In this document: one piece after another, positions 7,842 through 17,460 of the stretch
Layout of the letters: every line of letters starts with the position of its first letter
Numbering within the stretch: position 1 is the first letter of the stretch
Assembly (NCBI GenBank): GCA_963809385.1
Contig: CAWEJL010000017.1
Coordinates: 62,001-126,000, forward strand
Source: JAKAIY01 sp963809385
GTDB taxonomy: Bacteria; Chloroflexota; Ktedonobacteria; Ktedonobacterales; JADMIN01
Direction: 5' to 3'
Length of the DNA stretch: 64,000 nucleotides
Position numbers and translations under genes: made by a program
The notes under the pieces: model-generated
The model's database searches: none
Seen by the model: only the letters and a program-made list of their open reading frames with translations
Told to the model about the DNA's origin: nothing

Positions 7842-9125
7842 CTACCGCCAGGGCTTACCAAGGAACTCCTGGCCGCCAAGCCACGGACGCAGCGCCTCCG
7901 GCACCCGTATCGTCCCGTCGCGCTGCTGGTGATTCTCCACCAGCGCGATGATCGCCCTCGTCGAGGCCAGCGCGGTATTGTTCAGCGTATGCGCGTAGCG
8001 CACCACACCATCTTCGCCGCGGTAGCGGATATCCGCGCGCCGCGCCTGATAGTCGTGGAAATACGAATCCGAGTGCGTCTCGCGATACCGCCCCTCCGAT
8101 GGCACCCAACACTCGATGTCATAGCCCTTCACCTTCGCATCACCCAGGTCCGCCACGCACAGATTCAGCACGCGGTAGGGTAGCTCCAGCGCCCGCACGA
8201 GCTCTTCAGCATTCGCCAGCAACTCCTCATGCCAGCGCACCGACTCCTCGTGGTCAGCGCGGCAGATGATGTACTGCTCCACTTTGTAAAACTGATGCAC
8301 GCGCATGATGCCGCGTGTATCCTTGCCATACGTGCCCGCCTCGCGCCGGTAGCAGGGCGAGTAGCCAACATACTTGACCGGCAGCTCAGCCTCACGCAGA
8401 ATCTCCCCGCTGTGCATGCCGGTGATCGAGACTTCAGCCGTGCCAACCAGATAGACCTCGTCATCGGGCAGGGCATAGGTTTGCTCGCGTCCGCGCGGGA
8501 ACTGGCTGTTGCCGATGAAGCAGAACTCACGCGCCATCGCCGGCACATCCAGCGGCAGGAAGCCCTTGCGCGACACTTGATGCAAAGCGAACTGCATCAG
8601 CGCCAGCTCCAGAAAGACAGCATCACCCTTGAGAATATAGCTGCGCGACCCAGCCACCTTCGCCGCACGTTCCAGATCGAGCATTCCTAGCCCGGTCAGC
8701 AGCGCCACATGATCGAGCGGCTCGAAGTCGAACTGGCGCGGCTCACCGACACGCTTCACCTCGACGTTGTCATCCTCGCTCTCGCCATCGGGCACGCTGG
8801 CGTCGGGGATATTAGGCGTCAAGAGCACCAGTGTTTTGAGGCGGGCTTCCAGGTCACGTTCACGTGGCTCCAGTTCCTTGAGCTCCGCCGCTACCTCACG
8901 CCCTCGCGCAATCGCCGCGTCGCGCGCGTCCTTGTCGGGCCCCGCCTCGCGAATAGCCTTCGAGAGCCGGTTCTGCTCCGCCCGCAGATCCTCCGCCTGA
9001 CGGCGCACGACGCGCAGTTCATTGTCCACCGACAGCAACTCATCCACATCCACCGCTGTCTTGCGGCGGCGGGCCACTTCTTTGACCAGATCAGGATGCT
9101 CGCGAATGAATGCCAGGTCCAGCAT
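7842..9125 (-). CDS. serS: Seryl-tRNA synthetase
   Basis: This charges tRNA-Ser with serine. The 427-residue class II enzyme starts with MLDLAFIREHPDLVKEVARR. A helical coiled-coil tRNA-binding arm occupies about residues 30-110. Class II motif 2 (SPCYRREAGTYGKDTRGIMRVHQF) and motif 3 (YAHTLNNTALASTRAIIALVENHQQ) are both clear. The ATG at 9125 has GAGGAG upstream. The longer reading frame to 9164 only adds non-conserved residues. A T-box leader and a consensus-like promoter precede it, so expression is predicted to rise when uncharged tRNA-Ser accumulates. Confidence 0.97.
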   Translation of the reverse strand: MLDLAFIREHPDLVKEVARRRKTAVDVDELLSVDNELRVVRRQAEDLRAEQNRLSKAIREAGPDKDARDAAIARGREVAAELKELEPRERDLEARLKTLVLLTPNIPDASVPDGESEDDNVEVKRVGEPRQFDFEPLDHVALLTGLGMLDLERAAKVAGSRSYILKGDAVFLELALMQFALHQVSRKGFLPLDVPAMAREFCFIGNSQFPRGREQTYALPDDEVYLVGTAEVSITGMHSGEILREAELPVKYVGYSPCYRREAGTYGKDTRGIMRVHQFYKVEQYIICRADHEESVRWHEELLANAEELVRALELPYRVLNLCVADLGDAKVKGYDIECWVPSEGRYRETHSDSYFHDYQARRADIRYRGEDGVVRYAHTLNNTALASTRAIIALVENHQQRDGTIRVPEALRPWLGGQEFLGKPWR

Positions 9126-9224
9126 GCGACTACTCCTCACGCCACAGGCCCAAGAGCGTCGCATCCGGCGGCGCCTCGTTCCCGCTCATGCGCTCCCCAC
9201 GCGCCGCGGCGCAATCAGGGAGCC

Positions 9225-9562
9225 CAGAAAACATACTACGCCGCCCATCGCAAAGGACGAGCGGCGTAGGCCTCGTGGCGCCACCTTTGTTCGTCACCGC
9301 GCTCTCAGATATGCCTGACCGCGCGATAACCTCATTGGCCCCGTTAACGCCGGGAAGTCACGTCTCACCTTAACGCTGGAGCGCGCCCCTGCGGTTGAAT
9401 GAGAGGCACGCGAGGGGATACCATCCGCCGGGCGCCGCGTCGCATCATCCCGCGGCTTTCTGTGGGCTCCGGCTGGCTGGCGTGTCTCGCGTAGCGCCTG
9501 TGCATGCTTGACTGTTGTCGCGCGCGCCGCCGCCCGCACAGGGCGTCGCGGCTTCACGCTTC
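9225..9562 (-). promoter_or_regulatory. T-box riboswitch (tRNA-Ser sensing) in the serS leader
   Basis: Read on the minus strand, the leader contains AAAGGTGGCGCCACG (about 9274-9290). This matches the conserved T-box antiterminator sequence AGGGTGGNACCGCG. The TGGN bulge is TGGC here, which would pair with the acceptor end GCCA; bacterial tRNA-Ser normally has G at position 73, so this fits serine. Downstream is an intrinsic terminator, a 9-bp stem (9261-9269 with 9236-9244) followed by TATGTTTTC. Stem I and the specifier codon were not resolved. The 5' boundary is set from the promoter. Confidence 0.75.
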
Positions 9563-9568
9563 AGCGGT

Positions 9569-9598
9569 ATCGTAGTCAGCGCGGCCCCTCTCTGTCAA
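9569..9598 (-). promoter_or_regulatory. Promoter of the T-box/serS transcript
   Basis: Minus-strand TTGACA (9593-9598) is followed after 18 bases by TACGAT (9569-9574). The start would fall near 9562, giving a leader of about 430 bases to the serS ATG, a suitable length for a T-box. Confidence 0.65.
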
Positions 9599-9632
9599 GG
9601 GTCCATGCGCGGCGGCCATCTGCGCGCGAAAC

Positions 9633-11795
9633 TCACGACGACGGCGGCGGCGGCAGCAGCGCCGGGCGGAGCGCGGTCAGAGTCGCGGCATCAGGCGCCT
9701 CAGGCGCTTGCCGCGCGAACCACTGTTGCACATCGAAGGGCTGCTCGCCTCGCGCTGGCTTGAGGCGTTTGTACGTCCCATCGGCCAGCAGACGGCGCGC
9801 GTTAGCCGTGTCGCGCAGATACGACGGCAACGTGAAGCGGCTCAGTTGCGCACGCAACGCCGGATCTTCTACGGGAAAGAGCGTCTCGACGCGGTGGTCA
9901 AGATTGCGTGGCATCAAATCAGCGCTTCCCAATAACACCTCGTCCTCGCCCTCTACACCGCCATTAGCGAAGTAATAGATCCTGCTATGCTCGAGAAACC
10001 GACCAACCAGACTGGTCACACGTATATTGTCGCTGACACCCGGTATACCTGGTCGCAGGCAGCACATGCCGCGCACCAGCAAGTCTATCTGCACGCCCGC
10101 CTGCGACGCGCGGTAAAGCGTCTCGGTGAACTCTTGGTCTACCAGCGCATTGATCTTGAAGATCAGCCGCCCCGGCAGCCCCGCCTTCGTCCGTTCGATC
10201 TCCCGCTCGATGCGCTGGAGCACGCCCGCACGCAACCCGACGGGCGCTACGAGCAGCTTCTGATAGGTGACCCCGCGCGCGAAGCCCGTTAGTGTATTGA
10301 ACAGGTTCGAAGCATCCTCCGCGAGGTCTTCCCGGCAGGTCAGCATCCCCAAATCCTCATACACCCGCGCGGTCGAAGCGTTATAGTTGCCCGTGCCAAG
10401 ATGAACATACCGCCGCAACCGGCCACCCTCGCGTCGCACGACGAGCGCCACCTTGGCGTGCGTCTTCAGCTCCACCTGCCCGTAGACGACATGGACGCCC
10501 GCGCGCTCCAGCGCACGCGCCCACTCAATGTTGTTCTCCTCATCAAAGCGCGCCTTCAGCTCCACCATCACCGCGACCTGCTTGCCGCGCTCGCTCGCAT
10601 CCTGGAGAGCGCGCACAATCGGCGATTTACTTCCCACCCGGTAGAGCGTCTGTTTGATAGCCAGCACCTCTGGATCGCGCGCCGCCGCTTCGATAAACTC
10701 AGTAACCGTACTGAATGAATCGTATGGGTGATGCACGAGTATGTCGCCCTTCTGGATCGCGGCGAAAATATCGAACGAGCGCCCCAGATCAAACGGTGTG
10801 CGCGCGACGATTGGGCGGTCCTTCAGATCAGGTCGGTCCAGCTCCATCAACTCCATAAGGTCGCTGATGCCGAGCGGGCTTGCTAGCTCGAAAACATCCT
10901 CTGGGTTCATCTCCAGGTTGTTCACCAATAGATCGCGCACCGACTCTGGCATATCGTTCTGCGCCAGCAGCGCCACCACCGAGCTGAACCGGCGCTGCCG
11001 CAACCCCTGTTCCATCGTCACCAAGAGGTCGCCCGCCTCGTCCGCCTGAATCTCAAAATCCGCGTCACGCATCACCCGGAACGGGAAAGCGCCGATAGTC
11101 TCCATCCCAGGGAAGAGCTGGTCGAGATGCGCCGCGATCACTTGCTCGAGCCAGACAAACGCCACGCGCTTCTGCGCGCCGCGCCGCCGCTCGCGACCAT
11201 TCGCCGTCACCGGCACGAGGCGGCGCAGCGTGTCTGGCACCTTCAGCCGGGCGAAGAGCGCGCCCGCGATTGGGTCACGCAGCGTCACCGCCAGGTTAAG
11301 GCTACGGCTAGAGATCAGCGGGAACGGATGGCTGCGGTCCACACCCAGCGGCGTCAACACGGGAAAGACATCGCTATGAAAGTAGCGCGCCGCTTCCTCA
11401 CGCTGCGCCTCGGAGAGTTGCGCGTAGTCAAGGAGTTGGATTCCCGCGTCGTTCAGTCGGGGCAAGATCACATCATAGTAGGTGGCGCGCTGCTCGCGCA
11501 ACAGATCGCCAATCAACTGGCGCAGCGCCTGTATCTCCTCCGCCGGCGTCAATCCGTCCGGTCCGTGCGAGCGCACGCTGGCGGAGAGTTGGTCATGCAA
11601 CCCGGCCATCCGTACCACCAGAAACTCATCCATCTGGTTGCTCACGAAGCTCAGGAATTTGATGCGCTCCAGCAGCGGGTGCCGGTCGGACTGCGCCTCC
11701 TCCAGCACGCGCCGGATGAACGCGATGGCGGCAATCTCCCGATTGATGAATAACTCGCCGCGATGCGCGCCTTGCTCTGTATCTACCGCTGCCAT
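9633..11795 (-). CDS. ppk: Polyphosphate kinase 1
   Basis: This makes polyphosphate reversibly from ATP. About 720 residues cover all PPK1 domains. The N-terminal helical domain is seen in ELFINREIAAIAFIRRVLEE and FLSFVSNQMDEFLVVRMAGL. The central domain has LTPLGVDRSHPFPLISSRSLN. The two C-terminal phospholipase-D-like domains hold the phospho-accepting His region HAKVALVVRREGG, HLGTGNYN, and a second His in GRFLEHSRIYYF. The frame is open to 11885, but the extra 30 residues are not typical; ATG 11795 is preferred, with a weak ribosome site. It lies upstream of the serS unit, which has its own promoter. Confidence 0.95.
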   Translation of the reverse strand: MAAVDTEQGAHRGELFINREIAAIAFIRRVLEEAQSDRHPLLERIKFLSFVSNQMDEFLVVRMAGLHDQLSASVRSHGPDGLTPAEEIQALRQLIGDLLREQRATYYDVILPRLNDAGIQLLDYAQLSEAQREEAARYFHSDVFPVLTPLGVDRSHPFPLISSRSLNLAVTLRDPIAGALFARLKVPDTLRRLVPVTANGRERRRGAQKRVAFVWLEQVIAAHLDQLFPGMETIGAFPFRVMRDADFEIQADEAGDLLVTMEQGLRQRRFSSVVALLAQNDMPESVRDLLVNNLEMNPEDVFELASPLGISDLMELMELDRPDLKDRPIVARTPFDLGRSFDIFAAIQKGDILVHHPYDSFSTVTEFIEAAARDPEVLAIKQTLYRVGSKSPIVRALQDASERGKQVAVMVELKARFDEENNIEWARALERAGVHVVYGQVELKTHAKVALVVRREGGRLRRYVHLGTGNYNASTARVYEDLGMLTCREDLAEDASNLFNTLTGFARGVTYQKLLVAPVGLRAGVLQRIEREIERTKAGLPGRLIFKINALVDQEFTETLYRASQAGVQIDLLVRGMCCLRPGIPGVSDNIRVTSLVGRFLEHSRIYYFANGGVEGEDEVLLGSADLMPRNLDHRVETLFPVEDPALRAQLSRFTLPSYLRDTANARRLLADGTYKRLKPARGEQPFDVQQWFARQAPEAPDAATLTALRPALLPPPPSS

Positions 11796-11885
11796 CCGGC
11801 TCACCGTCACTTTCTCCACCCCGCTCGCGCGCCACCGCGCCCAGCCATACAGGCTAAGACGCGCGGGCTGGGCTGATTGTCGCAT

Positions 11886-12549
11886 GAATGCAGATAAGTT
11901 GTGACACGATGGAGTTGGTTTCTTCTCACGGGTCTGCGGCCATCACGTTCGCGCTCTTCGGAGTGGTCGAGCGAAGTTGGAAGCACATCCAGTCTGACAC
12001 GCAGGTAATCGCGCCAAACTGGATCATTGCATTCACCTGGTCAGAAGCCTCGTTGAATGCGCGTCGCGAGCGACGTGGCCCCGCAGTCGCGCACATCCCC
12101 CATTTTCTCCCCGCATGCGCCTAACTCAGGCGCAAGTTATAGGCCGCCCCGTTTATCATTTCACAAAACAAGAGGCGATGCGGCCTTGAGTTCTTCCATA
12201 ATCTCTCGAGAGACGCCCATCTCATGGTCAGTGCGACTGTTGCGACCAAATAGCGAGCAATACCTCGCTTCCACCTCCTCTCCGGTTTGCCCCCATTGAA
12301 TACTAGCCCCGGCGAAATCGTGGCATTGGATGGATTATGGTCAACCGCGGCGTTGAGCATTATGATGTTCCACGCGTACTACATCGTGAGCCGCATCATC
12401 ATCTTCCAGCGGCGACGCCTCGCCACTCAGGCAGCTTGATCACAACTCATCGCTCCCATATTACCCGCGCGCTTGATAGGTCCTCAGGCGCGTGGATACA
12501 ATAGAGAAAACAGGAATCCACAAGATAAGAAAGCGCTCACCCCCTCCAT
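11886..12549. other. 660-base intergenic stretch with a possible membrane-protein remnant
   Basis: No intact gene is visible between ppk and the MFS gene. At 12304-12440 on the plus strand a frame encodes a helix (ALSIMMFHAYYIVSRIII) followed by basic residues and a stop, like the C-terminus of a small membrane protein. The frame upstream of it is closed by TAG at about 12255. Short polar stretches in other frames (for example around 12150-12250) could be broken remains of the same gene. No start codon or family could be assigned. Confidence 0.3.
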
Positions 12550-13883
12550 ATGGCCGAATCTATCGCGCATGTCCAGTCGTCCCAGGCCCAGCGCCCCGAT
12601 GAACCATCCGCGACCATAAAGCCTGCCAGCGATTGGCGCTCGCTACTCATCCTCTTTACGCTCGCTGGTGTCGTCGAGTCGCAGGCGTTCGGCCACCTCG
12701 CCGCGTTCCGCCCGCTATTTCTCCAGCAACTCGGCGTCCCTCTGGCCCAGATTCCCTTTTGGACTGGCCTGCTCGCCTCGCTGGGCTTTGTGATCGGGTT
12801 GCCGCTGCTTCCCTTTTGGGGTGTATGGGCTGATAGATACAGCCGAAAGCTCATCATCGTTCGCAGCGCCTATGTCGAGGGCGCTGCTGTTCGCGCTGGC
12901 GGCGCTCAGCCCGAATGTGTGGGCGCTGGCGGGCGCTCAATTGCTCGCTGGCTTTATCTTCGGCAATACAGGCGTCATGCTCGCCATGCTGGCGGATGTC
13001 ACGCCACGAAAGCGGCTGGGCCTGGCTGTCGGTATCGCCAGCGCGGGCTTTCCCATCGGCTCATCGGTTGGCCCGCTGATTGGCGGCTATGTCGCGCAGA
13101 CGTTTGGCATCCGACCACTGCTCTTCGGTGACGGCGTCGCATCCGCCCTGACCGGCCTGCTGCTGACGCTGGCAGTCCACGAGGGGCATCGTCGCGCGTC
13201 GACCGGAGCCACAGTGGCGACCATGCTCCGGCAGGCGGCGCGCGATATCCTCTCCTCGCGGCTGGTCGTCAGCATTTTCGGCCTGTACTTTCTCTCCGTC
13301 TTCAGCGTCTCGCTCTACACTCAGCTTCTCCCCATCCTGATCCAGCGGCTCGATACTGGCCCCAGCGACCGGCTGCCCTCGCTCATCGGCGGCACGCTCG
13401 CCGCGTTCGGCGTCGCGATGGCGCTCGCTACGCCGCTCTGGGGACGGCTGGGTGACATAATAGGGAGATGGCGCACTCTGCCTATCATTCTCGCCGCGTT
13501 GACCGTGGGCATCGCCGCTGAGAGTCTGGCTCCGGCGCTGCTCCCACTCCAGGCGTCCATCGTCTGGAGTCGGTCTCTTCCAGGGCAGTCTCGGCGCGAC
13601 GGTGGTGGCGTTGTTGGCGCTGCTCGCCCCAGAAGAGCGACGCGCCTCCATCCTCAACTTCTCACTGCTTCCTTCGCAGCTTTCATGGTTCCTCGGCCCG
13701 CTACTGGGAGGCGCGCTCGCCAGCGTGAGCCTACGCGCGCCATTCTATGTCGGGGTCGTCTTCCAGGCCGCCGCGCTGGCCCTCGCACTCGTCCTCGCGA
13801 AGCGAATGCGCCAGGCGCAGGTGGCGGCTGCTCCCACCGAGCTAGCGCCCGACGCCCCTCATGCGCTAGCTGATCTCGCCTAA
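12550..13883 (+). CDS. Major facilitator superfamily transporter, two frameshifts
   Basis: A multidrug-type MFS permease of about 440 residues with 12 predicted helices. The reading runs from MAESIAHVQS through LLILFTLAGVVESQAFGHL and LPFWGVWADRYSRK, the helix 2-3 loop motif. It breaks near 12876 in GGG, resumes as ALLFALAALSPNVWALAGA and continues to the second half. There GRLGDIIGRWRTLP mirrors the loop motif. A second break near 13570 leads into GATVVALLALLAPEERRA and the last helices. Both breaks need one skipped base. Substrate unknown. It converges on the M29 aminopeptidase gene, whose stop overlaps. Confidence 0.82.
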
Positions 13884-15140
13884 CGGACCCACATCCCGCC
13901 GCGAAAGACGGGAACCAATTCCCCGGAAGCCGTCTCACCATCAATGTCCAGTTTGTCAGAGCCGATCATGAAGTCCACATGCGCCAGGCTGGTGTTCGCG
14001 CCCTGCGCCGCCAGTTCCTCCGGCGACATCGTCGCTCCACCCTCCAGGCAGATCGGGTACGCTCGCCCAATCGCCAAATGGCATGAGGCGTTCTCGTCGA
14101 ACAGTGTGTTGCGCACCGGTGTTCCCGTATTGACTGGCGAATCCAGTGGTACCAGCGCGACCTCGCCAAGATAATGCGAGCCGTCGTCCGTCTCGATGAT
14201 TGTCGCCAGAACTTCGCGCCCTGTGCTCGCGTCAAACTCGACGATCCGCCCCAGCTCAAAGCGCAGCCGGATCCCCTCGATCAGCGCGCCGTTGTAGTTG
14301 AGCGGCATCGTGCTCGCCACGACGCCGTCGACACCTGTGCGCACCGGCAGCGAAAATACCTCCTCGGTGGGCAGATTCGGCACGAACGCGATGCCCTGCG
14401 CGCTAACCGAATTCCCGCCGCCAACCCACACCTGCCGCTCAGGGAGCTCGATACGCAGATCGGTCCCTGGCGCACGGTAGTGGAGGCGGCGGAAGCGCGC
14501 GGTATTCAGGTACCGCGTTCGCTCGTTGAGCCCAGACAGATGCCTCCGCCACGCGTCCAAGCGGATCATCCTGATTGATACGCGTCGCGGCGAAGATATA
14601 GTCCCAGAGCTTCGCTACCGCCTCTGCTTCCGGCGCTGCGGGATACACCTGTCGCGCCCATGCTCGTGTCGCGATCGAGGCCACCGACCACGGATGGCGC
14701 AAGGTCGCCGCTGAAGCGGCGAGCGCCGCGCTCCGGCTCGCGCGCCCGCTCGCGTCGCCGTCGCCACACGGGCGGAGTCTACACCGCTATAGAGGTCTGC
14801 GTCAGGCGCATATAAGCCCAGGAACGCGGCTCCCTGGCTCCGCCAGTTCTTCCAGCCACTTCACGCGCCACATCGGGACCTCGCCTAGCGCCTCCTCTGG
14901 CGCCAGCAGCATCCGTGTTCGCGCGACCTCCGCATCCTCCCACTGCATGAAGACATGGCGCGCGCCCATCTCATACGCTTTGCGTACCAGCCGCCGCGCG
15001 ACAGGCGCCATATCCTCGATCGCTGTGGGCGAGCTCGTGTTGACGACCAGTGTCTGATCCTGCTGGAGATTGACACCAAGCGTCAACAGAATGCCAAGAT
15101 AGGCGTCCAGACGCTCATCGAACGAGCGTGCTGCAGTCAT
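13880..15140 (-). CDS. M29-family (thermophilic-type) aminopeptidase, frameshifted
   Basis: This resembles the AmpS/AmpT/PepS metallo-aminopeptidases, which remove N-terminal residues using two metal ions. The N-terminus (FDERLDAYLGILLTLGVNLQ) is intact from the ATG at 15140, which has GGAGGAA upstream. The reading then moves between frames at about 14815, 14740-14700 and 14540. The intact C-terminal half (to 13880) contains TDLRIELPERQVWVGG, FVPNLPTEEVF, a Glu/His-rich metal region (ENASCHLAIG, SLAHVDFMIGS) and a typical end. About 410 residues are expected. The density of breaks is the highest in the window, so decay cannot be excluded. Confidence 0.8.
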
Positions 15141-15200
15141 GAGGCGAGGTTCCTCCGTGCGAAACTGGAGTCGAGGATTTTTGTCAGGCGACAGATGGTT

Positions 15201-15231
15201 CGCGCCGCCTCTCGTAACGAGAGGCGGCGCG
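15201..15231. terminator. Perfect hairpin after the zinc-ribbon gene
   Basis: Two 15-base arms (15201-15215 and 15217-15231) are exact inverted copies. It lies downstream of the minus-strand zinc-ribbon gene and before the M29 start. No T-run follows on either strand. Confidence 0.55.
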
Positions 15232-15249
15232 ACGTGGATCATACTGACG

Positions 15250-15918
15250 CTAGGAGCCTGAGAACCAGATCACCGCCAGCGTAATCGTAATGATGGCGAT
15301 GAGGACGCTCGCGCCCAGAAACAGCGCGCCAATGGTGACACGCGCGCTTCGCGAGAGACCGCTCTACAGGAGGCTGCGACTCCAGCGCTCCCGCCATAAG
15401 GCGGGCGCGTAGGAGCGGGCGTACGGATCGTTTCACATATGGGTTGCGCGAGGCGGCGACCAGCGGTGGCTCCGGCATCATCGCTTCGGTGTAGGCGTCG
15501 GCATCCCCCTCGCCCCAATTGACGAGGTCCGACCTGATAGCGGCTCGGACCAGGCTGGGAGCCAGGTCGTCCTGGCGCGGACGCGACGGGTGAGCCACAC
15601 TGGCCGCAGAACGCCTCCGACCCCGTGATCCGCGCGCCGCATACCCCGCAATAGCGCGGAGCGCCGCTGTCAGCCGGAGCGGAGCGCTGAGCGCGCGTGC
15701 CCGGGAGTCGCAGCAGTCACGCCACTGGTCGCGCCTTGATAGGTGTTGTTCCTTGGATAACCATTACCTGGCGCTGGTTGCATCGCCATGTCAGCGGCAC
15801 GAGTCTCACCGAGTGAAGGATCGTCGTCGTAACCGTCCATCGGCGCCTGCCATCCGCAATTACGACAGACCCCATGTACATTGAGCGCATCAGCGCCGCA
15901 TCGCTCGCACCTGCCCAC
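15250..15918 (-). CDS. Double zinc-ribbon, tail-anchored membrane protein, frameshifted
   Basis: The protein begins at GTG 15918 with GGAGG nine bases upstream (MGRCERCGADALNVHG, then CRNCGW: a four-Cys zinc ribbon). A Gly/Thr-rich linker follows. After a one-base skip near 15670 a second ribbon appears (YCGVCGARITG, FCGQCGS). A further skip near 15592 leads into a charged central part. A last one leads into a C-terminal membrane helix (LIAIITITLAVIWFSGS). The domain order (ribbon, linker, ribbon, spacer, tail anchor) is characteristic of uncharacterised bacterial zinc-ribbon membrane proteins. Function unknown. Confidence 0.6.
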
Positions 15919-16049
15919 TGAGCATTGCCTCCACGCACTGGCAGCAGGGCGCGTGTCCCTGCTGCCGCGCCTCGCCGTCAGTATAACGCCCTGCCGTCGT
16001 AACCGCAACCGCGCCCGACTCGCCAGCGTTACCATTCACGCACAGCAAG

Positions 16050-16098
16050 AGAAAAATGTGGGATGACTGGCGCCGATAAACGGTCCAGTCATCCCACA
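16050..16098 (-). terminator. Rho-independent terminator of the nuo operon
   Basis: A perfect 14-bp stem (16057-16070 with 16085-16098) is followed on the minus strand by TTTTTCTCT. It sits about 30 bases past the nuoH stop and is the strongest terminator in the window. Confidence 0.85.
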
Positions 16099-16127
16099 CG
16101 CACAATCACGCTGCTCGCCGACAATAG

Positions 16128-17439
16128 TTACCGCGACTCCACCACCGTAGTAGCCAGGGCGGGGGCGGTCTTTTCAGCGGGCTTGCCAGCAGGAGCGCGC
16201 TGTTTAAGCCAGCGGGGTAGCTTGCCAGTGGGCGAGACGCCGGTGAGCCTCCTGAACGAGAAGACGATGATAAACATCAGCGCCCAGTTTACCACCGCCG
16301 ATATCACAATCTGGTTGACCAGCCCGATGGGCAGCAGCAGCAACAAGCCAGTGACCACGATATTCACCAGCGTCAACGGCATCAGGAATAGCCAGGCGAA
16401 GCGCATCAACTGGTCGGCGCGCAATCGGGGCAGCGTCGCGCGAATCCACATGAAGATCAACAGCAACACGCTCAGCTTCGCTACGAACCAGAAGACGGCG
16501 ATCACGTTGAACACCAGCCCAGCAATGAAAGCGCCAGCGCCCGTCGCGCCAAAGACTCCCTGCCAGAGGCCAATCGACGCGCCCGGCCCTGACCAGCCGC
16601 CGAGGAACAGCGCTGTCGCGACCGCCGAGACGATGGTCATGTTGCCGTATTCACCCAGGAAAAACATCGCCCAGCGTAGGCCGCTATACTCCGTCAGATA
16701 CCCCGCTACCAGCTCCGACTCCGCCTCAGGCAAGTCGAACGGCGCGCGGTTGGTCTCCGCCAGCCCGCAGACATAGTAAATCGCGAGACCCAGCGGCTGC
16801 GCCAGCACAAACCAGAACCACGGCGCATTCGGCTGCATCTGCGCGGCGGTAATCTCGGCTGAACGAGATCGAGCCGATTCCGCAGGTCGCTAGATTCGGG
16901 TTGGCCCCAGTGCAGCCAGGCGCCAGCACGCTCGTCAGCATCACCACGCCAACGATCGAAAGCACTAGCGGCAACTCGTACGAGATCATCTGCGCCGCCG
17001 AGCGCAGGCCACCAATCAAGGCGTACTTGTTGTTCGAGCCCCAGCCCGCCATGAAGATGCCGATCACATCAATCGAGCTGAGCGCGACGTAGAAAATAAT
17101 GCCTGTGCCCAGCGCCGCAGCCGTCAGGTAGGGCGAGAAGGGCAGCACGACAAACGCCGTGATGACTGGCGCGAAAAAGATCATCGGGGCCATCTTGAAG
17201 ATGATGTTGTCAACCTTCGCCAGCCCGCGGATGTCCTCTTTCAACAACAGCTTGACGACATCGAATGGAGACTGGAACAGGCCCGCCGGCCCATAGTGCA
17301 GCGGCCCGTAGCGGTCCTGCATGTAGGCCTGCACCTTGCGCTCCAGGTAGGTGAGGATCGTGGCCGCCATCATCAGGAAGCCAAGCGAGAACAGGAACGT
17401 CACCAGAAAGTGGATGATGTTCAGGACGGTATCATTCAT
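16128..17439 (-). CDS. nuoH: NADH-quinone oxidoreductase subunit H, one frameshift
   Basis: NuoH is the membrane subunit that forms part of the quinone pocket and links the peripheral arm to the proton pumps. The first part (to about 16850) shows ILTYLERKVQAYMQDRYGP and LLLKEDIRG, both diagnostic. After a one-base skip the protein continues with ITAAQMQPNAPWFW, LAETNRAPFDLPEAESELVA and the conserved FLGEYGNM. The usual IWIRATLPRLRADQLM stretch follows in slightly varied form. The C-terminus has a basic extension. About 436 residues in total. It is the last gene of the operon, 21 bases after nuoD. Confidence 0.93.
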
Positions 17440-17460
17440 AAATGCTTCTCGCCTTCAGCC

